Shown here piece by piece: positions 13,399-13,665 of a stretch of 13,665 nucleotides of DNA (the stretch's first letter is position 1; each line of letters starts with the position of its first letter). A model generated the notes under the pieces. The model saw nothing but the letters and a program-made list of their open reading frames with translations. It searched no databases and had not been told where the DNA came from. A program made the translations under genes and the position numbers. The DNA lies in contig DEAP01000030.1 of NCBI GenBank assembly GCA_002348225.1, positions 1 through 13,665 of the forward strand, written 5' to 3'. The stretch is from Dehalococcoidia bacterium UBA2979. Its GTDB lineage: Bacteria > Chloroflexota > Dehalococcoidia > UBA2979.

Positions 13399-13665
13399 CT
13401 ATTTTTTAGTAGATATATCGGGATTTTTCGCCCATTCAGGGTAGTAATTTACAACCTTAATTTCTTTTGAAGGTCTACCTAAAGGTTGAGGGGGAACAGC
13501 AAATTCTTTTGCGCCAGTCATATCAACTCCTATATATTTCATACCAGAATTTATATGAGTTCTAGTCGATGGGATATTAAATGGGCCTACTAAACTAAAA
13601 GGAATCATCCCATTTTGAAAAGCCCATCTTCCAGCAGCTGAGTAAACTGTACTTCCTAAACCTGA
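13399..13665 (-). CDS. Unrecognised protein, C-terminal fragment (5' end beyond window)
   Basis: An open frame runs from the right window edge to TAG at 13399-13401, 88 residues. An internal ATG at 13606-13608 is not a necessary start, because the frame stays open upstream with protein-like sequence (S-G-L-G-S-T-V-Y-S-A-A-G-R-W-A-F). The product is soluble-looking and rich in Gly, Pro and aromatic residues, with P-P-Q-P-L-G-R-P-S near the end and Y-Y-P-E-W before a lysine-rich tail. I do not recognise the family. The sequence is about 36% G+C by hand count, against about 50% in the preceding genes, and uses A/T-ending codons heavily. It may be foreign DNA or belong to another genome joined at an assembly junction. 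Confidence 0.55.
   Translation of the reverse strand, partial: SGLGSTVYSAAGRWAFQNGMIPFSLVGPFNIPSTRTHINSGMKYIGVDMTGAKEFAVPPQPLGRPSKEIKVVNYYPEWAKNPDISTKK

Noticed and set aside
1..13665. CRISPR array, tRNA or rRNA genes, insertion sequences, phage genes
   Set aside because: Reading both strands showed no regular repeat-spacer pattern, cloverleaf, transposase or terminal inverted repeats.

Overview
The window is a gene-dense bacterial segment, roughly half G+C apart from its right end. It has no rRNA, tRNA, insertion sequence or CRISPR array that I can see. The gene content suggests a free-living heterotroph with CoA-ester and amidohydrolase catabolism: HspR-type heat-shock control, a cofactor-rich formate dehydrogenase-like protein, crotonase, CaiB/BaiF CoA transferase, amidohydrolase-2 and DinB proteins. 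That mix is reminiscent of Chloroflexota of the Dehalococcoidia/SAR202 type, but this is a low-confidence inference from gene content alone.

Left part (1-3919, + strand): a compact proteostasis operon. It holds the C-terminal end of a DnaJ/CbpA-type co-chaperone, the MerR-like repressor HspR, a ClpC-type AAA+ unfoldase with a ClpP-docking VGF loop, and a stand-alone LON substrate-binding-domain protein. Gaps are short and each gene has its own Shine-Dalgarno, consistent with HspR controlling both the chaperone and the protease genes. The LON gene has no ordinary start codon where its conserved N-terminus needs one. A convergent single-domain rhodanese (3916-4260, - strand) shares a CTAG with the LON stop.

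Centre (4405-10535, + strand): a 942-residue molybdopterin/iron-sulfur oxidoreductase of the formate dehydrogenase alpha type, with Cys in the selenocysteine position. It is followed by an enoyl-CoA hydratase, a small four-helix membrane protein (phage-holin-IV/YvlD-like), a HAD hydrolase of the 2-haloacid dehalogenase type II group and a metal-dependent amidohydrolase. The last four are closely spaced and may be co-transcribed. The enzymes could belong to degradation of acyl-CoA or ring-derived substrates, but no complete pathway is visible.

Right part (10546-12401, - strand): a CaiB/BaiF family CoA transferase lies downstream of a DinB-superfamily metalloprotein. The 89-bp gap between them holds a chain of overlapping inverted repeats that could form mutually exclusive hairpins in the CoA-transferase leader. 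After a 248-bp divergent intergenic region, a 220-residue + strand protein appears to be a tandem duplication of a NIPSNAP/ABM-like alpha/beta-barrel domain. The last 350 bases drop to about one-third G+C and carry the 3' end of an unrecognised - strand gene, which suggests either recently acquired DNA or a contig junction.
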